Source: Cantharellus purpuraceus
Taxonomy: Eukaryota; Basidiomycota; Agaricomycetes; Cantharellales; Hydnaceae
Length of the DNA: 64,000 nucleotides
Direction: 5' to 3'
NCBI GenBank assembly: GCA_025174535.1
Contig: JALBUN010000005.1
Coordinates: 868,001 to 932,000, forward strand
Below are positions 1 through 12,583 of this stretch, piece by piece; within the stretch, counting starts at the first letter, position 1, and each line of letters begins with the position of its first letter. Below the pieces are notes generated by a model that saw only the letters and a list, made by a program, of their open reading frames with translations, made no database searches and had not been told where the DNA came from. Position numbers and translations under genes: made by a program.

Positions 1-2142
1 CAAGTGTCTACCAGAGCGCGCTTGTGCTGATGGGCTCTCGCGTGGACAGGTACAAAGGATGCTGTGAGGGCAAACAGCACGGGACGAAGGACATGCATAT
101 GGGGGATAGAGGGTGGACAAGGGTAGGTGTAGGTTTTTTTTAAAGAGTGTGAATTGAACTTGTCGATGTCTACGAAACCTATATAGGCGGTTTCAGGCGA
201 AGAACTGAGGACACTTCGATAGCAGTGGGCGGGGTGGAATCCATGCAGGAAACGAGCTGTCTTTAGTGCAAATATTGACAGCTGTCAGAGCAGCATCTTG
301 TCCTCGATTGATGGAAGAGTAAAGTATGATCAACTTGAGGTGGTTATCGTCACTAACTTGCTATTGCCCAGCCGACATGGACGAACTAGGAATCAAGTGA
401 GCCTGCGCCAGCCTGCACGCCATCCAGAATACCATGTAGCACTACAGATCAGGAAAAGGCTCCATTGATGGTCGTGGGGGCTAGTCACGGATTTTGAGCT
501 CAAGCCTCGATACCTCTATCGGTGTATGATGAAACAAGTGGGCGTTGATACCTAAGACGTGGTGCTGATGGGATGTCTCATAGTAAGGCTGCCCAAGTCT
601 GTCTCAACTCGACAAGCTTTGGCTTTCGAAGGCAGGTGACCAGCTGGCGTGACATCTTCACATAACACCTCAGGCGCACTCTTATGTTTATACTTACTAT
701 AACCCGCAGGCTCATGAATGCGTTGCCGTACATACATACCGTAACAGATTCGCAACTTTTTCTTTTTTAAAACTTGAGAGCTCAACTGCTTCTTTATATG
801 CTCGCAGACTTTTTGGTCTGAGTATTAAACGTTAAAGCTTTGGCGTCGTTGCCATGAAGCGCCCAGTGTCATCAGGCAGCGCCACAGATATTACAACATC
901 CGCCCAAGGGCCAACTTGGCCATCAATGCAGTCCTTCTGACATTGCCTTGGCATAAAAGAACAACCCAACGACAATGAACGCGTGCTCAACACCACTGAT
1001 GTTCCCCGCGAGGTCTAGTCCTAGGTTCATTCTAGAAAGGCTGTCGATCAGTGTGCCGTTGCCACTCTTACCCATCAAGGAGCAGGCTTTGATGCCAGTC
1101 ACAGTGGAGTTGTCAAGTAGGTGTCAAATCAAAAGCTACCACTGAGCCATGGTTTAGGGTGTTTGGTTAGAATGTTGCGTTCTACGTGGTTTCATGGCTA
1201 CTCGTTGCATGTCCGGAACGACCGTTGAGCGCGAGCTCCCAGGCGGTCTGTGGGTCAGCATCTGCTCTAGCTGCTTGGATGTTGTAATGTCGTAGAATTT
1301 CTAGCCTTGCATGTGCTAGGCCATTGCGAGTGACTTCCTAGAATCAGTGCCGCAAATTACACTGTACTATGGAAGAATAAGGGCCAAGATCAGAAGGTCA
1401 TCGCACTCTCGCTCCGTAAATGCTACAGATCCGCACACACCTACAATGATAGGTAGGGGTTCCTCCTGCATCTAAAGTACTCACTTAGAGGCGACATCTT
1501 GCGCAAAACGCATGAGCAGGGGACAGCAGAGGACATCACACCTCGCCTCGTGGTGTCACTTAAGAATGAAGATAAAAATTAAAGGGGTTTTGAAGTCATC
1601 TGATTCTGGTATGTATCTCTATCAATACGGCCCTCCCAAAGTGCGGTCCCTTTAGTTGATCCGAGGGGGCTACAAAATATGAGTGGAGTGCCCCAAAACA
1701 TTTGAATGACGGTTGGTCATTGGTCAGTGCCAGTGGTATGTTACTGACCACGCGGGCCGCCAAAGGGTCACGTCGAGGACTGGAGTAGTTGCATGACCGC
1801 CCCGAGATTGATGCGATGGTCATCACATGAATGGATTCTCTACTGAAAACATGGACCAAAGCTGCATATGGGACTTCATTGGTATGCTGCTGCCCAAGAA
1901 AGAGCCTTCGGATTGAAGATCTTTGATTCTGCGGCGTCCACGGGCTAGTGAACGGAGTAACTTTGTTTCTTCGCCGTTTCTTCGGTAATGGGAAATGCGC
2001 TTGTGCTGGCAAATATCGACTATCTTCACAATGGACTTACCAGAAGGCTCGCTTCCTCTTCGGGGATTGTTATTGCAGCTCCTGACTCGATTGTCTCTTT
2101 AAAAAGAGGACCCATTAAATGTATGATCATATTCGTCTAAAC
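1..2142. other. Intergenic, no gene recognised
   Basis: Only short open frames occur on both strands and none has a recognisable motif or credible splice-joined continuation. The 3' part is the presumed promoter of the GH74 gene that starts at 2143. No RNA gene or repeat was seen. Confidence 0.5.
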
Positions 2143-5100
2143 ATGCTTGGAATTTCATACATTATCGCTGCCCTGGCTAGTTTGATTCCCACTGCAGAGG
2201 CAGCGGTCGGACAACAGTCGCTGAGCTGGAAGAATGTGCGAATTGGAGGTTAGTCTACATTATAGAAGAGAAATTTGGGTAAGACGATTGCTAATGAGAC
2301 TCCATGAAGGAGGCGGTGGTTTTGTTCCAAGCATTGTGTTTAACCCCTCTCAGAAAGGCCTCGCATTTTCCCGGACCGACATTGGCGGTGCCTACAAGCT
2401 CAACTCGGACGACTCTTGGACCCCTCTCGTAGACTTTGCTAATGACACCACTTGGTGAGCTCCCTTCCTAGCTTCTTATTATTATTTCATTTGTTTCCAG
2501 GAATTATTGGGGATGCGACGCTCTCGCTACGTGAGTCTGTTTTCCTCCTCAGACCGTCGTTCATCCGTGTACCGATGAGAATAACAGTGACCCAGTGGCT
2601 CCGTCTAATCTATATCTTGCTGTTGGAATGTACACAAACTCGTGGGATCCTAACAATGGTAGCATACTGAAATCCACCGATTTTGGAGAAACCTTCACAT
2701 CACATCCGCTGCCCTTCAAGGTTGGCGGAAATATGCCCGGCCGTGGAATGGGTAGGCGCACTATATCTACCGTCGTTTCAAATAGTGATCGGGATGGGCG
2801 CTGCTCGGAATAGGTGAAAGACTGGCAATAGATCCCAACAACAACCACATCCTCTACTTCGGCGCACGTTCCGGACATGGACTCTACAAAAGTATTGATG
2901 CGGGAGTGAGCTGGGTCAAGGTGACATCGTTTCCGAGCGTGGGAACTTATATCCCGAACCCTACGGATACTACTGTAAGTCTGTGCAGGGTCATTAATAA
3001 TTCTTTCGTTGACGGCTATCCTAGGGATTAAACAGTGACATCATCGGAATAAGTTGGGTTACCTTCGATTCAACATCGAAGACCTCGTCCGGCTCATCTC
3101 GCATCTTCGTTGGTGTTGCAAACATGGGGTCTGACAATATATTTATGACCAATGATGCCGGATCTACATGTGAGTGAGGTCCTTACTTCTTTGTTTTCAG
3201 AGGGTGGGATCAGTTCTCTCCATCGAACATCAACATAAAGTACTCCCCGAGAATCGAAATCTGCTTTTTATAGTGAATCAATCGTTTCTTATTCTCATTT
3301 CACTAGGGACCGCCATTGCTGGCCAGAACAATACTTTCATACCGCATAAGGGTGTGCTTTCACCAGCAGAGAATTCTCTGTATGTGTCTTACGCTAATGG
3401 TGCTGGACCTTATGACGGGGCTGCTGGATATCTCCAAAAAGTCAGTTAAGCCGATGCATATACTAAAATCATACCGCTAACTCTGAACTGCAGTATAGTG
3501 AGTCCCGCGACTTTATTGGTTCCTCTCACGTTTCATTTGGCTGACGCCCATTTAGACATCACCGGCGGAACCTGGAAAGACATAACCCCGGCCTTGGCTG
3601 TTTCAGACAACTCTTATGGCTTTGGTGGACTTGCGGTTGACCTTCAGAAGCCTGGGACAGTCATGGCTGCAGCTTTAAATGAGTGGTATACCTATTGATC
3701 TGAAGCTTGTGTCGTCTCCCTAACTAGGAGTTTTTATTGCGACGACGGTTTTAGGTGGCCGGGTGAGCCATAGCATAATCTTACTGGAATGAGCATTCGC
3801 TAACTGAACTGTGAAAATTAGATGCGAATATTTTCAGGAGTTTGGACGGAGGTATGGCCCTTCTTATGATAACTATGTGGAGATTCATGACCAATGCCTA
3901 GGTGTCACCTGGTCGACGATTTGGGCGTGGGCATCCTACCCTAACTTGAACCGTTAGTGAGTGGTCAGTCCATGTTAATATGCAATCACTCAAGCCAATC
4001 AATTTAGCTTCGCATTTGATACGTCTCGAGCGCCTTGGATCGGACGTCAGTTGAATTTGAAGTTGCTTGAGCTATATGCCTGATCAAAATCATACAGATC
4101 CCCTTGGAAACACCGATACTTCAGCAAAACTCGTTGGATGGTTGGTACTAGAGTCTCGTCTACCAGCAATCACTTACATTTTCCAACCAGGATGATCGAA
4201 GGCCTTTCCATTGATCCTTTTGACTCAAACCATTGGCTTTATGGAACAGGCTTGACTTTAATGGGCGGTCACGATCTTCTAAAATGGGATATAAACCACA
4301 ACGTTACGCTCTCGGCCCTCGCGACTGGCATCGAGGAGACTTCTGTCCAAGGGCTTATTGCACCTCCAACTGGTGGACCTTTGTTGTCAGTCGTCAGCGA
4401 CGACGGTGGTTTTCTTCACACATCTCTCGACACAGCACCTACAACTGCATTCCAGACGCCTTCTTATGGCACTACAACGTGTGCACTTCTTCTCATGTGC
4501 TTTAAACAGACTTTCTGATTTTAATGCGTACAGTGACATTGATGTGAGCGTTGTGTACACCAATGTGGGTCGGGTGCCGATTTATTACTTACGTCTTGCA
4601 GTTTTCTGGAAAGAATCCTGCCTTCACTGTTAGAGCTGGTGGGGTCTCCGGATCTACGGACCCTCAGATCGCAGTTTCTCGTGATGGTGGAAAAACATGG
4701 AGTGCACTTTACGCTGCAGCCATCGGAACCTACGGTGGTAAAGTGGCAGTCTCAGCTGATTCCAACACAATCCTCTGGGTGCCCTCTTCGCCGTCGACAT
4801 CTGTCCTGATATCACAATTCACATCTACCTTTAAGATTGTCGGCGCTTTACCTGCAGGCTCCATCATTGCAGCCGATAAAGTGAATGGTTCGGTGTTATA
4901 CGCAGCGTCCGCGGACAAGCTGTATGTCACCATGGATTCGGGTACTACGTGGACGGCGTCAAAGGCTACCTCCAACGGAACTGCTGTCAAAATTGCTGTG
5001 AATCCGACAAAGGCCGGGGAACTGTGGATCTCGACAAGTTCCGGCATTTCCCACTCCACAGACTTCGGTATGACATTAACAGCCCTCCCGATGGCCACGA

Positions 5101-5412
5101 AAGCCTGGGGAGTGGCACTTGGAGCACCTGCCACGAGCGGCGGCGCCCCAGCATTGTATGCTGCTGCGATCATCTCTGGGAAAAGTGCTTTATGGCATAC
5201 AGACGACAACGGTGCGAATTGGTACCAGATTAGTGATAGTGCTCATGGCTTTGGAAGCACAAGCACCCTTGTACTCGCAGCTGACCCACACACATACAAG
5301 CGGTCAGTGCTCGGGGGTATGGCAGCCAGTATTTTATGTAAACTAATCACCTTTCTTAATTAGGGTTTACGTAGGAACAAACGGTCGTGGAATCTTCTAC
5401 TCGTCTCCCTAG
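2143..5412 (+). CDS. Secreted GH74 xyloglucanase (multi-exon)
   Basis: Secreted beta-1,4-glucanase of family GH74, expected to cut xyloglucan of plant cell walls outside the cell. The start at 2143 gives a hydrophobic signal peptide ending near ALIPTAEA. Spliced reading then gives the family hallmarks in order: WKNVRIGGGGFVPSIVFNP, RTDIGGAY, GMYTNSWDPNNG, GGNMPGRGMG, ERLAIDPNNNHILYFGAR, SDDGGFLH and the last seven-blade strand ending GTNGRGIFYSSP-stop. The Asp in RTDIGG and in the SDDGGF motif are, from what I know of the family, the positions of the two catalytic acids; both are present. Length is about 740 aa, one catalytic module with no CBM1 tail. It has roughly a dozen introns, with an inferred 4-nt exon at 3494-3497 and an 8-nt exon at 3755-3762. 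Exo (reducing-end) and endo activity cannot be told apart by eye. Confidence 0.9.
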
Positions 5413-7755
5413 GTACCAAGTGCCTATGTAATTACACGGGCCCTTGTATATTCCAAGGAACACTACTGAACATGATTTCATTGATGGCATGGGGTGTCTA
5501 CGCCGTCACATTAGCTAATACGGTTCATATATACCTGTCCTGTGAGAAACACTTCGAGAAGGGACACTTGTTTCTTTCAAAGTCCGATGTTGTGTCGGAA
5601 ACAATTAGCTTACCGGCCTCGAGGCACAGGGGTTCAAATGGACGCCGAAGAAGACCCAGACTGCAACATTCGCGTACTACCGTGGTCACAAGGGAAGAAA
5701 TCTGTTATAATCCTTACTGAGACAAGCACATGTTCCTTGTAATGGCACAACCAACGAGGAAGCTGATGGACCGTGGATCTCGCGGTGAAATGTTCGGCGG
5801 TGGGATCAACCTTAGGAAGAGTTGCGAGGAACAAGTGATTCCAAAAGGAATTCTCCAGAGTCGACCTCCTGGAAGAACGTGATCGACTGCCTTGACGTTC
5901 GATTCCTCGATCTCACTCTTTGCGAATATCGTCCTCTGGCGTGCTTAACTGTTTAGTCTCGTGTCTTCTCTGTAGTAAACTTGTATGGCTGGTCCCTATT
6001 TCGGTGTTGTATCGAAGCTCCTTTAATGATCAGCATCCCCGTTGGTCATATGACTGGCTATGACTTGTCCTCTGAAATCACGGTCTGCGTGCAGGTTAAA
6101 GCTGAGTATGCTGCTCTTGCAAGTTTGCACATCAGGTCACAACGGTACTTTGATTTCAGAAGCAGCCACTGCATTCCATGGTGCTTTCTATGAGAAGTAC
6201 GCTCGCAATTCTCCGCACTCTTCGCATGATCGATCACAAGAGTTCTTGAGCCCAGGACCCCGAAAATGCCTGGGTATGCCAGATCCTAATCCGGACAAAA
6301 AGATCTAATTTGCCTTGAGGCCGGGTCGAGTCCGGGCATGTAACCAGATGGCGATGTTCGTGCTTGTTTGAGTGTGTAGGCCATATGTACTCTCCGGGCA
6401 GGAGCGAAGCAAAATGGGAAGAACGGTTAGTGATACAGTGATGTGTATGAGCGGGCTGGGTATGGTTTGGATTCAATTCGAGCTTGGGTCCTATTTTTTT
6501 TTCGACCTTGAATCACCGTGGGAATGGTTCCGACGAAAGTCCGAACAAAGAGTGCGAAAAAACTAAAAGGCGAGATCCAGTCCCGGCAAAGATCCCCAAA
6601 ACTGTGTTTTCATATTCGGGCTGAAAGACAAAAAATATGGAATTTTGTGAACCTAGGGATGTGCGGGGGTCCTGGAGTCCTTTTTTCTAAAGCTTACGTC
6701 CGACGCCCGAGCTCCACCACCGACCGAGACAGGATAGTGCCTATGTAAGACGCAGATTAAAAACAAAACTTCGGGGTATGTGGAGAGAAAGAAGGCCGTC
6801 TTCATTTTTCGTTTCCAATTAGTGTACTGTCCAGTTAACGGCATAGTTTTCTGTTGCACGGTCCTGGAAGAAAGCACGTGCTAGCTGGAACGTTTGATGC
6901 CGTTAGCGGTGCGTTGCTTCTGGAACTTGATTATGAAGTAGGCATTACAGTTCTAGAAATCTTTGACTCATGTGACTCGTTCTACTCATGGTATAAAGCT
7001 ATTCCGATAGCCTAAAGACCTTTAATGAGGTGATCGTGCAGGCTCCTCAGAAGTTCAGGATGGACGTAGACGAGACTCTCCATGGAGAAAGTGTGCTTGG
7101 GTGTCACGGGTCGTATAGACATTGATGTCTATCAATCAGAAATACATTTCCAGACCGGGTAACCTTACTTCCTAGGCAGAATAGGAAGTGCAGAGGGGTG
7201 GCAGGAGACTAGCTAAACCGCTGTATAAATTAGACACAAGCCTCGCTAACTCTTGGTCAGTCATGTGGAGCCAGGCTGTCAAACCAGGCAACTACCGAGT
7301 GCCTTCGAGTGATGGCCAAAATGTAGTAATTGATATGGGGCCCATGACTCCAAACGAACCAAGCCTCGCCCTCTCACATGTCCCGCTGCTCGCGTAGCCA
7401 AAGCTGAGTACTCCTGAAAATTGATACAATGGATTGGTGGAGTTGACAGTAAAGAAGAGCATGTGATCTCACCACTGTCGGTTTCAGTGACCAAAGGACT
7501 ATGCGATCTTCTAATCCCATGATGTTATGCGTCGAGGAACGCCCGGACATGAGTGGCCACATATGGATGTATTTGAAGGTATGACTATATTCCTTGATTT
7601 AGAAATCGGACCAATAGTTCCACCGGCGTATGTAATCACTCTGCAGAAACGTTAGCCATGGCCGTGTAGATAAAACAACTTTGCTCATTGACTTAGTAAT
7701 TCCTCATTGAGCAATTCCTCCTCATCGTCCATATTCCCTCATAAGTGCATTTGCA
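5413..7755. other. Intergenic, no gene recognised
   Basis: About 2.3 kb between two plus-strand genes. Open frames are short, with no recognisable domain and no convincing exon chain. The last few hundred bases should hold the promoter of the SulP gene. Confidence 0.45.
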
Positions 7756-10700
7756 ATGAGCTCCATGGCCTCGGTTTTTGGTAGTCCTCCGCTCTTTGCC
7801 GCACATACAGCCTCCTCCTCTTCTAGCTCGCGCCACGGTGGAGAATTCACTACAGCTAGTCGAGATGGCGTGCCATCACTAGACGCTAACAGTACAACCC
7901 TTGAGGCACCAATCGCTGGATCTTCTCATGTTGCTGACCTGGAGTCGCGCAAGGCTGACAATCTCGCACGCAATGCTCCGCTTAGTTCCTCATATTCTCG
8001 TTCTATGTACGTGCCTTTTCCGTTCTACCCCAATATCTGACTTCTTATTCTGTATGTAGCCTTCATCACCCGCACGACACAGTGTCGAATCGAGCCCGTT
8101 CAGACGGCTTGCTGCGTCCGCTCACCCCACCATTTGGTCCCTTAGAGCAGCACATTTTCTCTGATACACCCTCTAACATCAGAGCGAATACCGTTCGGCT
8201 TTCAGGAATGCTCCTTTCTTCTGCATCCTCATCTCGAGGTTCATCGCGTCCCACGACAAACTTCATTTCTCCACCCTCCCAAGAAGTCCACTCTCCCAAT
8301 TCCCTCAAAATTGAGCCATCGACTCCAAGAACTATTACGGGGCCATCTGCACTGTCTGTTCTCTTTGCAGAGAGTAGAGCTGGTTCACGAGAGGCATCTC
8401 GCAGCCCTACACAAGGAATAGCGAACGGCAGTCCAGAGCGAATGCCGAATGGACTGAATCAAAATGGCACATGCGAAAGGTGGCAAGGAAGAGATCATCT
8501 TGTGCAACTACGTCCGCATATTCACAGGCGTACTTCCGAAGATAGTGAACCCTCGGTGTCTGAGACCGCGCCTTTACTTGTGTCACGTAAACACCATTCT
8601 GTTCCTGTCTCCTATGCAAGCGATGCCTCCCCTCCTGCTCCTCCACATTTCCCTAATTCAACAAAATCGTTTTGGACACGTATGTCGACACTCTCGCAAC
8701 ATTTCTTCCTGCTCTCGTCGCGCGATGCACTCAGCGCGATACCTGCTGTTGTGCTAGGGTTATTGTTGAATATCCTAGACGGGGTAAGTTACGGAATGAT
8801 CGTATTCCCGGCTTCGGGTGTATTTGCGGGGTTTGGTGGGACGGGCGTGAGCATGTTTTTTGTGACGTGAGTGTCGTTGACTTTCATCATACATTTATAC
8901 GGCGATGCGAGACCCTCCGATTGTGATATCGAGACACAAGTAACAAATCCATCGTCTTATCAGTCCAAGTCTTCGTCATGCCCATATTTACGTTTGTACC
9001 GCAGGACAATCATCTCTCAGCTCGTCTACAGCCTTGGGGGTAGCGGATTTGCAGGAGCTAATGGGAGCATGATGATTGAAGTTGTGGTATGTTTCAATTT
9101 ATACATCTAATCATATTCGGGATTGTTTTAATTCCTTTACTACTAGCCCTTCTTTCATATTCTCGCTAGCACTATCGCAGCCGAAATTGGGGAAGACAAC
9201 CCCCGTGCTATCATTGCGACAACGATTGCCTCATTTGCCCTCTCTTCCATTCTAACTGGTAAGAGATAGATTTTTTTTAATCTGGGGTCAGGACCACTTT
9301 TCTTTTGTTCGAGTCGTACATTTCGCGATAGAATAAAGTTGGTTCTGGTCTTCGGGGCACGCATGTAGTTAGGAATTCTACCTTTCTGACCCTTACGCAT
9401 AGGTCTAGCATTTTTTGCACTTGGCTTTCTCAACCTTGGGGTTTTGATCGGGTTCTTTCCTCGGCATATTCTCGTTGGGTACGTTACAGTCGAAAAACTA
9501 CTGGTCTGATGTCTCTGACTGTACTTCCTTCTCGGCAGCTGCATAGGTGGCGTGGGTATTTTTCTCATGGAAACAGGGTTAGAGCACCTGTCCCCTTATT
9601 TCTCTGTGCTATTGATCAAGCTTGCACCTCAGCTTTGAAGTAGTAGCCACGATGGAAAGCGAGTCCTTTTCATACAGTCTCGCGACTCTTAAGCTTCTTT
9701 TCGAAGTTCATAGCCTAGTGCGATGGATTCCCGCTCTGGGCCTGGCGATCATGCTGAGGGTCATCATGCAACGCTGGCACCATCAGCTCATCTTCCCATT
9801 ATGTAAGCCTTCTCGCTGATACTCGTCCTTCTAGTAGTATACCTTGCTTCCTGGGTCACTGGTCTTATTTTGTGGTTCTAAATCATGGTTGATACTCCCA
9901 TGCAGATTTTCTTTCGATTCCTGTGATTTTTTATATCATTGTGGGGATTGCTCGACTCAATGTTTCGGAGCTACGTCAGGCTGGGTGGCTTTTCGACATG
10001 GGCGATACTAGTGAACCGTGGTACCACTTTTACTCGTATTTCGGTATGTCCCACTCATTCACTGTTCTTCTGTTTGTCTTTAACTTGTCCGTTACCAGCC
10101 TGGCGTGACACAAGTCTTGCGGCGCTCTGGGTGACTATGCCAACACAGTTTGCATTGTGAGTTCCAGTTTCGGCATCTATTCGTAGACCAGTCCTGCTGA
10201 TCGCACTCGCAAGGCTGTTCTTCAACATTCTACACCCTCCTCTCAATGTGCCAGCGTTAGGTAAGTGCCATTCATTATTCGCTAGGATGCTGTGATGCCT
10301 TCTCTTATTCAAAAACCAGCTGTTTCGCTTGACCAAGACGTAGACACCAATAAGGAGCTCGTTGCTCATGGCTACTCAAATCTTTTTGCGGGTTTCACTG
10401 GATCCGTGTTCGCTCATTCCCATTCTCCACTGTTTATGTTTACTAACTTCAATGATGATAGCCCCAACTATCTAGTATACGTGAATACTTTACTGTACGT
10501 TTATCTATATCCATAACTTCAGTTTCTGCAAGATTCTAACGTGCTTGGCTAGATTTTACCGTGTTGGAGGCGGTACTCGTTTTGCAGGCTTTCTCCTGGC
10601 CCTTTGCACAGGAATGCTATTGCTCATTGGCACAGCCCCCATTAATTTCATTCGTGAGTACGTCTGTTGCTCAAGTGACATCTCTCTAAAATCAAGGTGT

Positions 10701-12435
10701 AGCTATTATGGTCGTGGGTGCATTGATCTTTGTGCTAGGGATGGACCTGATTAAGGAGGTACGTAGACACTTCTTATCAAGACTATTTTTCCATTAAATC
10801 GACTATAGGCAATATGGGATACTCGTCATAGAGTTAGCAGGTATGAAAAACAAGTACATCGTACAACATTTCACTGACATGTTTTGATGCCAGAACGGAG
10901 TACATCACTATTGTCAGCATCATGGTCTGCATGACGCTATGGGATTTCGTCATTGGAGTACTTTTCGGGATAGTAGTCAGCTGTATGTTGGCATTAAAAC
11001 ATTTCACTGCTATGGATCATTCAACCCTCTTATCTTCCTCAGGTGTGTTCTTCGTCGTCCAGAACAGTCAATCCAGGAGTATTCGTGCTCTATACACTGG
11101 AGATTCTGCTATATCGACTGTGCGGCGACCGAGCGCACAGCGGGCGTACATTCGTGAGGTCGCAAGACAGACCCTGATCATGAAACTTCAGGGTATATAT
11201 AATGTATTTGTTCCTGAAAACCATCTCCTAACGGAGGCGACATCAGGACATCTGTTTTTCGGCACCATCGCACAAGTCGAAGTTCGAATTCGGCACTTGT
11301 TTGATGTATCCTCGTGGCAGAATAGCCCAATCCGTTTTCTCATAGTGGACCTTTCTCTCGTTGCGGGCGTTGATCTCTCGTCAGCAGAAGCGTTCGTGCG
11401 GGTGCAGAGGCTTCTCGCAGGAAGAGGTGTCATCTTCGTCTTATGTGGTTTTGCACTTGACTCTGAGGTAGGGAAGGCTTTGGAAAATGTCGATCTATTC
11501 CGTGAAGATGGCGTGGAAGTTTTCTCATACCTCAATGAGGCCCTGGAATGTAAGTTATTTCCTTGCGAATGGTTAGATACAACTCGTCTGATGTTTTTTT
11601 TCTTCCACAGGGACGGAGAATGCGTATTTGAAGGCGTGGCTATCATCACAAAAGAACGAGACTGGGATACGTGGACACGCATTGGGTAATTCATTGTCTT
11701 TGTGAAAGTTCACAATGGTTGAATGCCCCATCAGTATTTCCTGGGCGGCAAGAGCTTCCACTGCAATTGCCAGGATCGGTAGCCAGTTCCCCACGATGTT
11801 CACAATTGCGAGATGCAGGGGGTCGAATATTCTCTTTAGGTTGGCTTTCATTATTTCTTTGACAATGATAACCCTAGCTCACGCTTCATCTAGATGTTTC
11901 ATCCCCAGTAACAGATGAGTCGCTTCACGGAGAGCCGTTTGAGACCCTAATGAAGGCATTCTCTTCTTATGGTTCCCTTGATCCTATGATTTACCGCCCC
12001 CTCATTCCTTATTTCACTCGAGTAACGGCCGCAGAAGGGGAGATACTGTGGAGGCAAGGTGAACCTTCGGATGCCCTTTACTTGGTTCAGAGTGGTGTTC
12101 TGCGAGCCTCTTATCACTTTGTGGCATCTCCGGGGATCGAGGAATCTATGGTTGCAGGAACACTCGCCGGAGAACTGTCCGCGGTCTCTGGTACTTCGAG
12201 AAATGCCACCGCTGTTGTGGAACGAGAAGCTGTATTATGGCGGTTAGGAACAGACGATTTACAACGCTTGGGGCTAGAAGAACCTGCTTTAGCTCGGGCC
12301 TTCATGAAGTTGATACTTAGATGTTGGTCTTTGGTCCTTTGAGTTCTTCGATCTGCTTGCTCACTACTATTGCTTTTTTCAGCTGCAAAAGTGGATTACG
12401 ACATACTCATTTCAGCGTTGGCAGCAAGGCAATGA
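7756..12435 (+). CDS. SulP-family transporter with STAS and cNMP-binding domains
   Basis: Multi-pass anion/amino-acid type transporter of the SLC26/SulP family. Order: a long Ser/Pro-rich cytosolic N-terminus (7756-8680); membrane core (about 8700-10960) beginning [20 protein letters not shown] and continuing with [15 protein letters not shown]; a STAS domain (about 11160-11570, with [10 protein letters not shown]); and a C-terminal cyclic-nucleotide-binding fold (about 11950-12340) that keeps a GELSAVSG...RNATAVV cassette. The C-terminus is reached by a final intron that joins LILR to [21 protein letters not shown], so the gene ends at 12435. This SulP-STAS-cNMP order matches the yeast vacuolar protein Ygr125w (Vsb1), linked to vacuolar basic amino-acid storage, more than plasma-membrane sulfate permeases; that substrate is inference. 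Many introns. It converges on the RhoGEF gene with about 150 bp between stops. Confidence 0.85.
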
Positions 12436-12583
12436 AAATCAACTGCATCGTTCCAGATGAGACGTTTGAATTATCGCAGATTTGTCGTGCGCAGTAACTT
12501 CTTATAGAAGTGTTTGGACAGTCCATACAAATGGCTATTCGATATGTACATGGTGACACGAGAATGAAGCACCGTGCTTGGTC

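Noticed and set aside
4730..5209. 159-codon minus-strand ORF
   Set aside because: Lies opposite well-conserved GH74 exons; a shadow of their codon pattern.
9155..9568. 137-codon minus-strand ORF, Arg/Lys-rich
   Set aside because: Opposite transmembrane exons of the SulP gene and across its introns; no domain.
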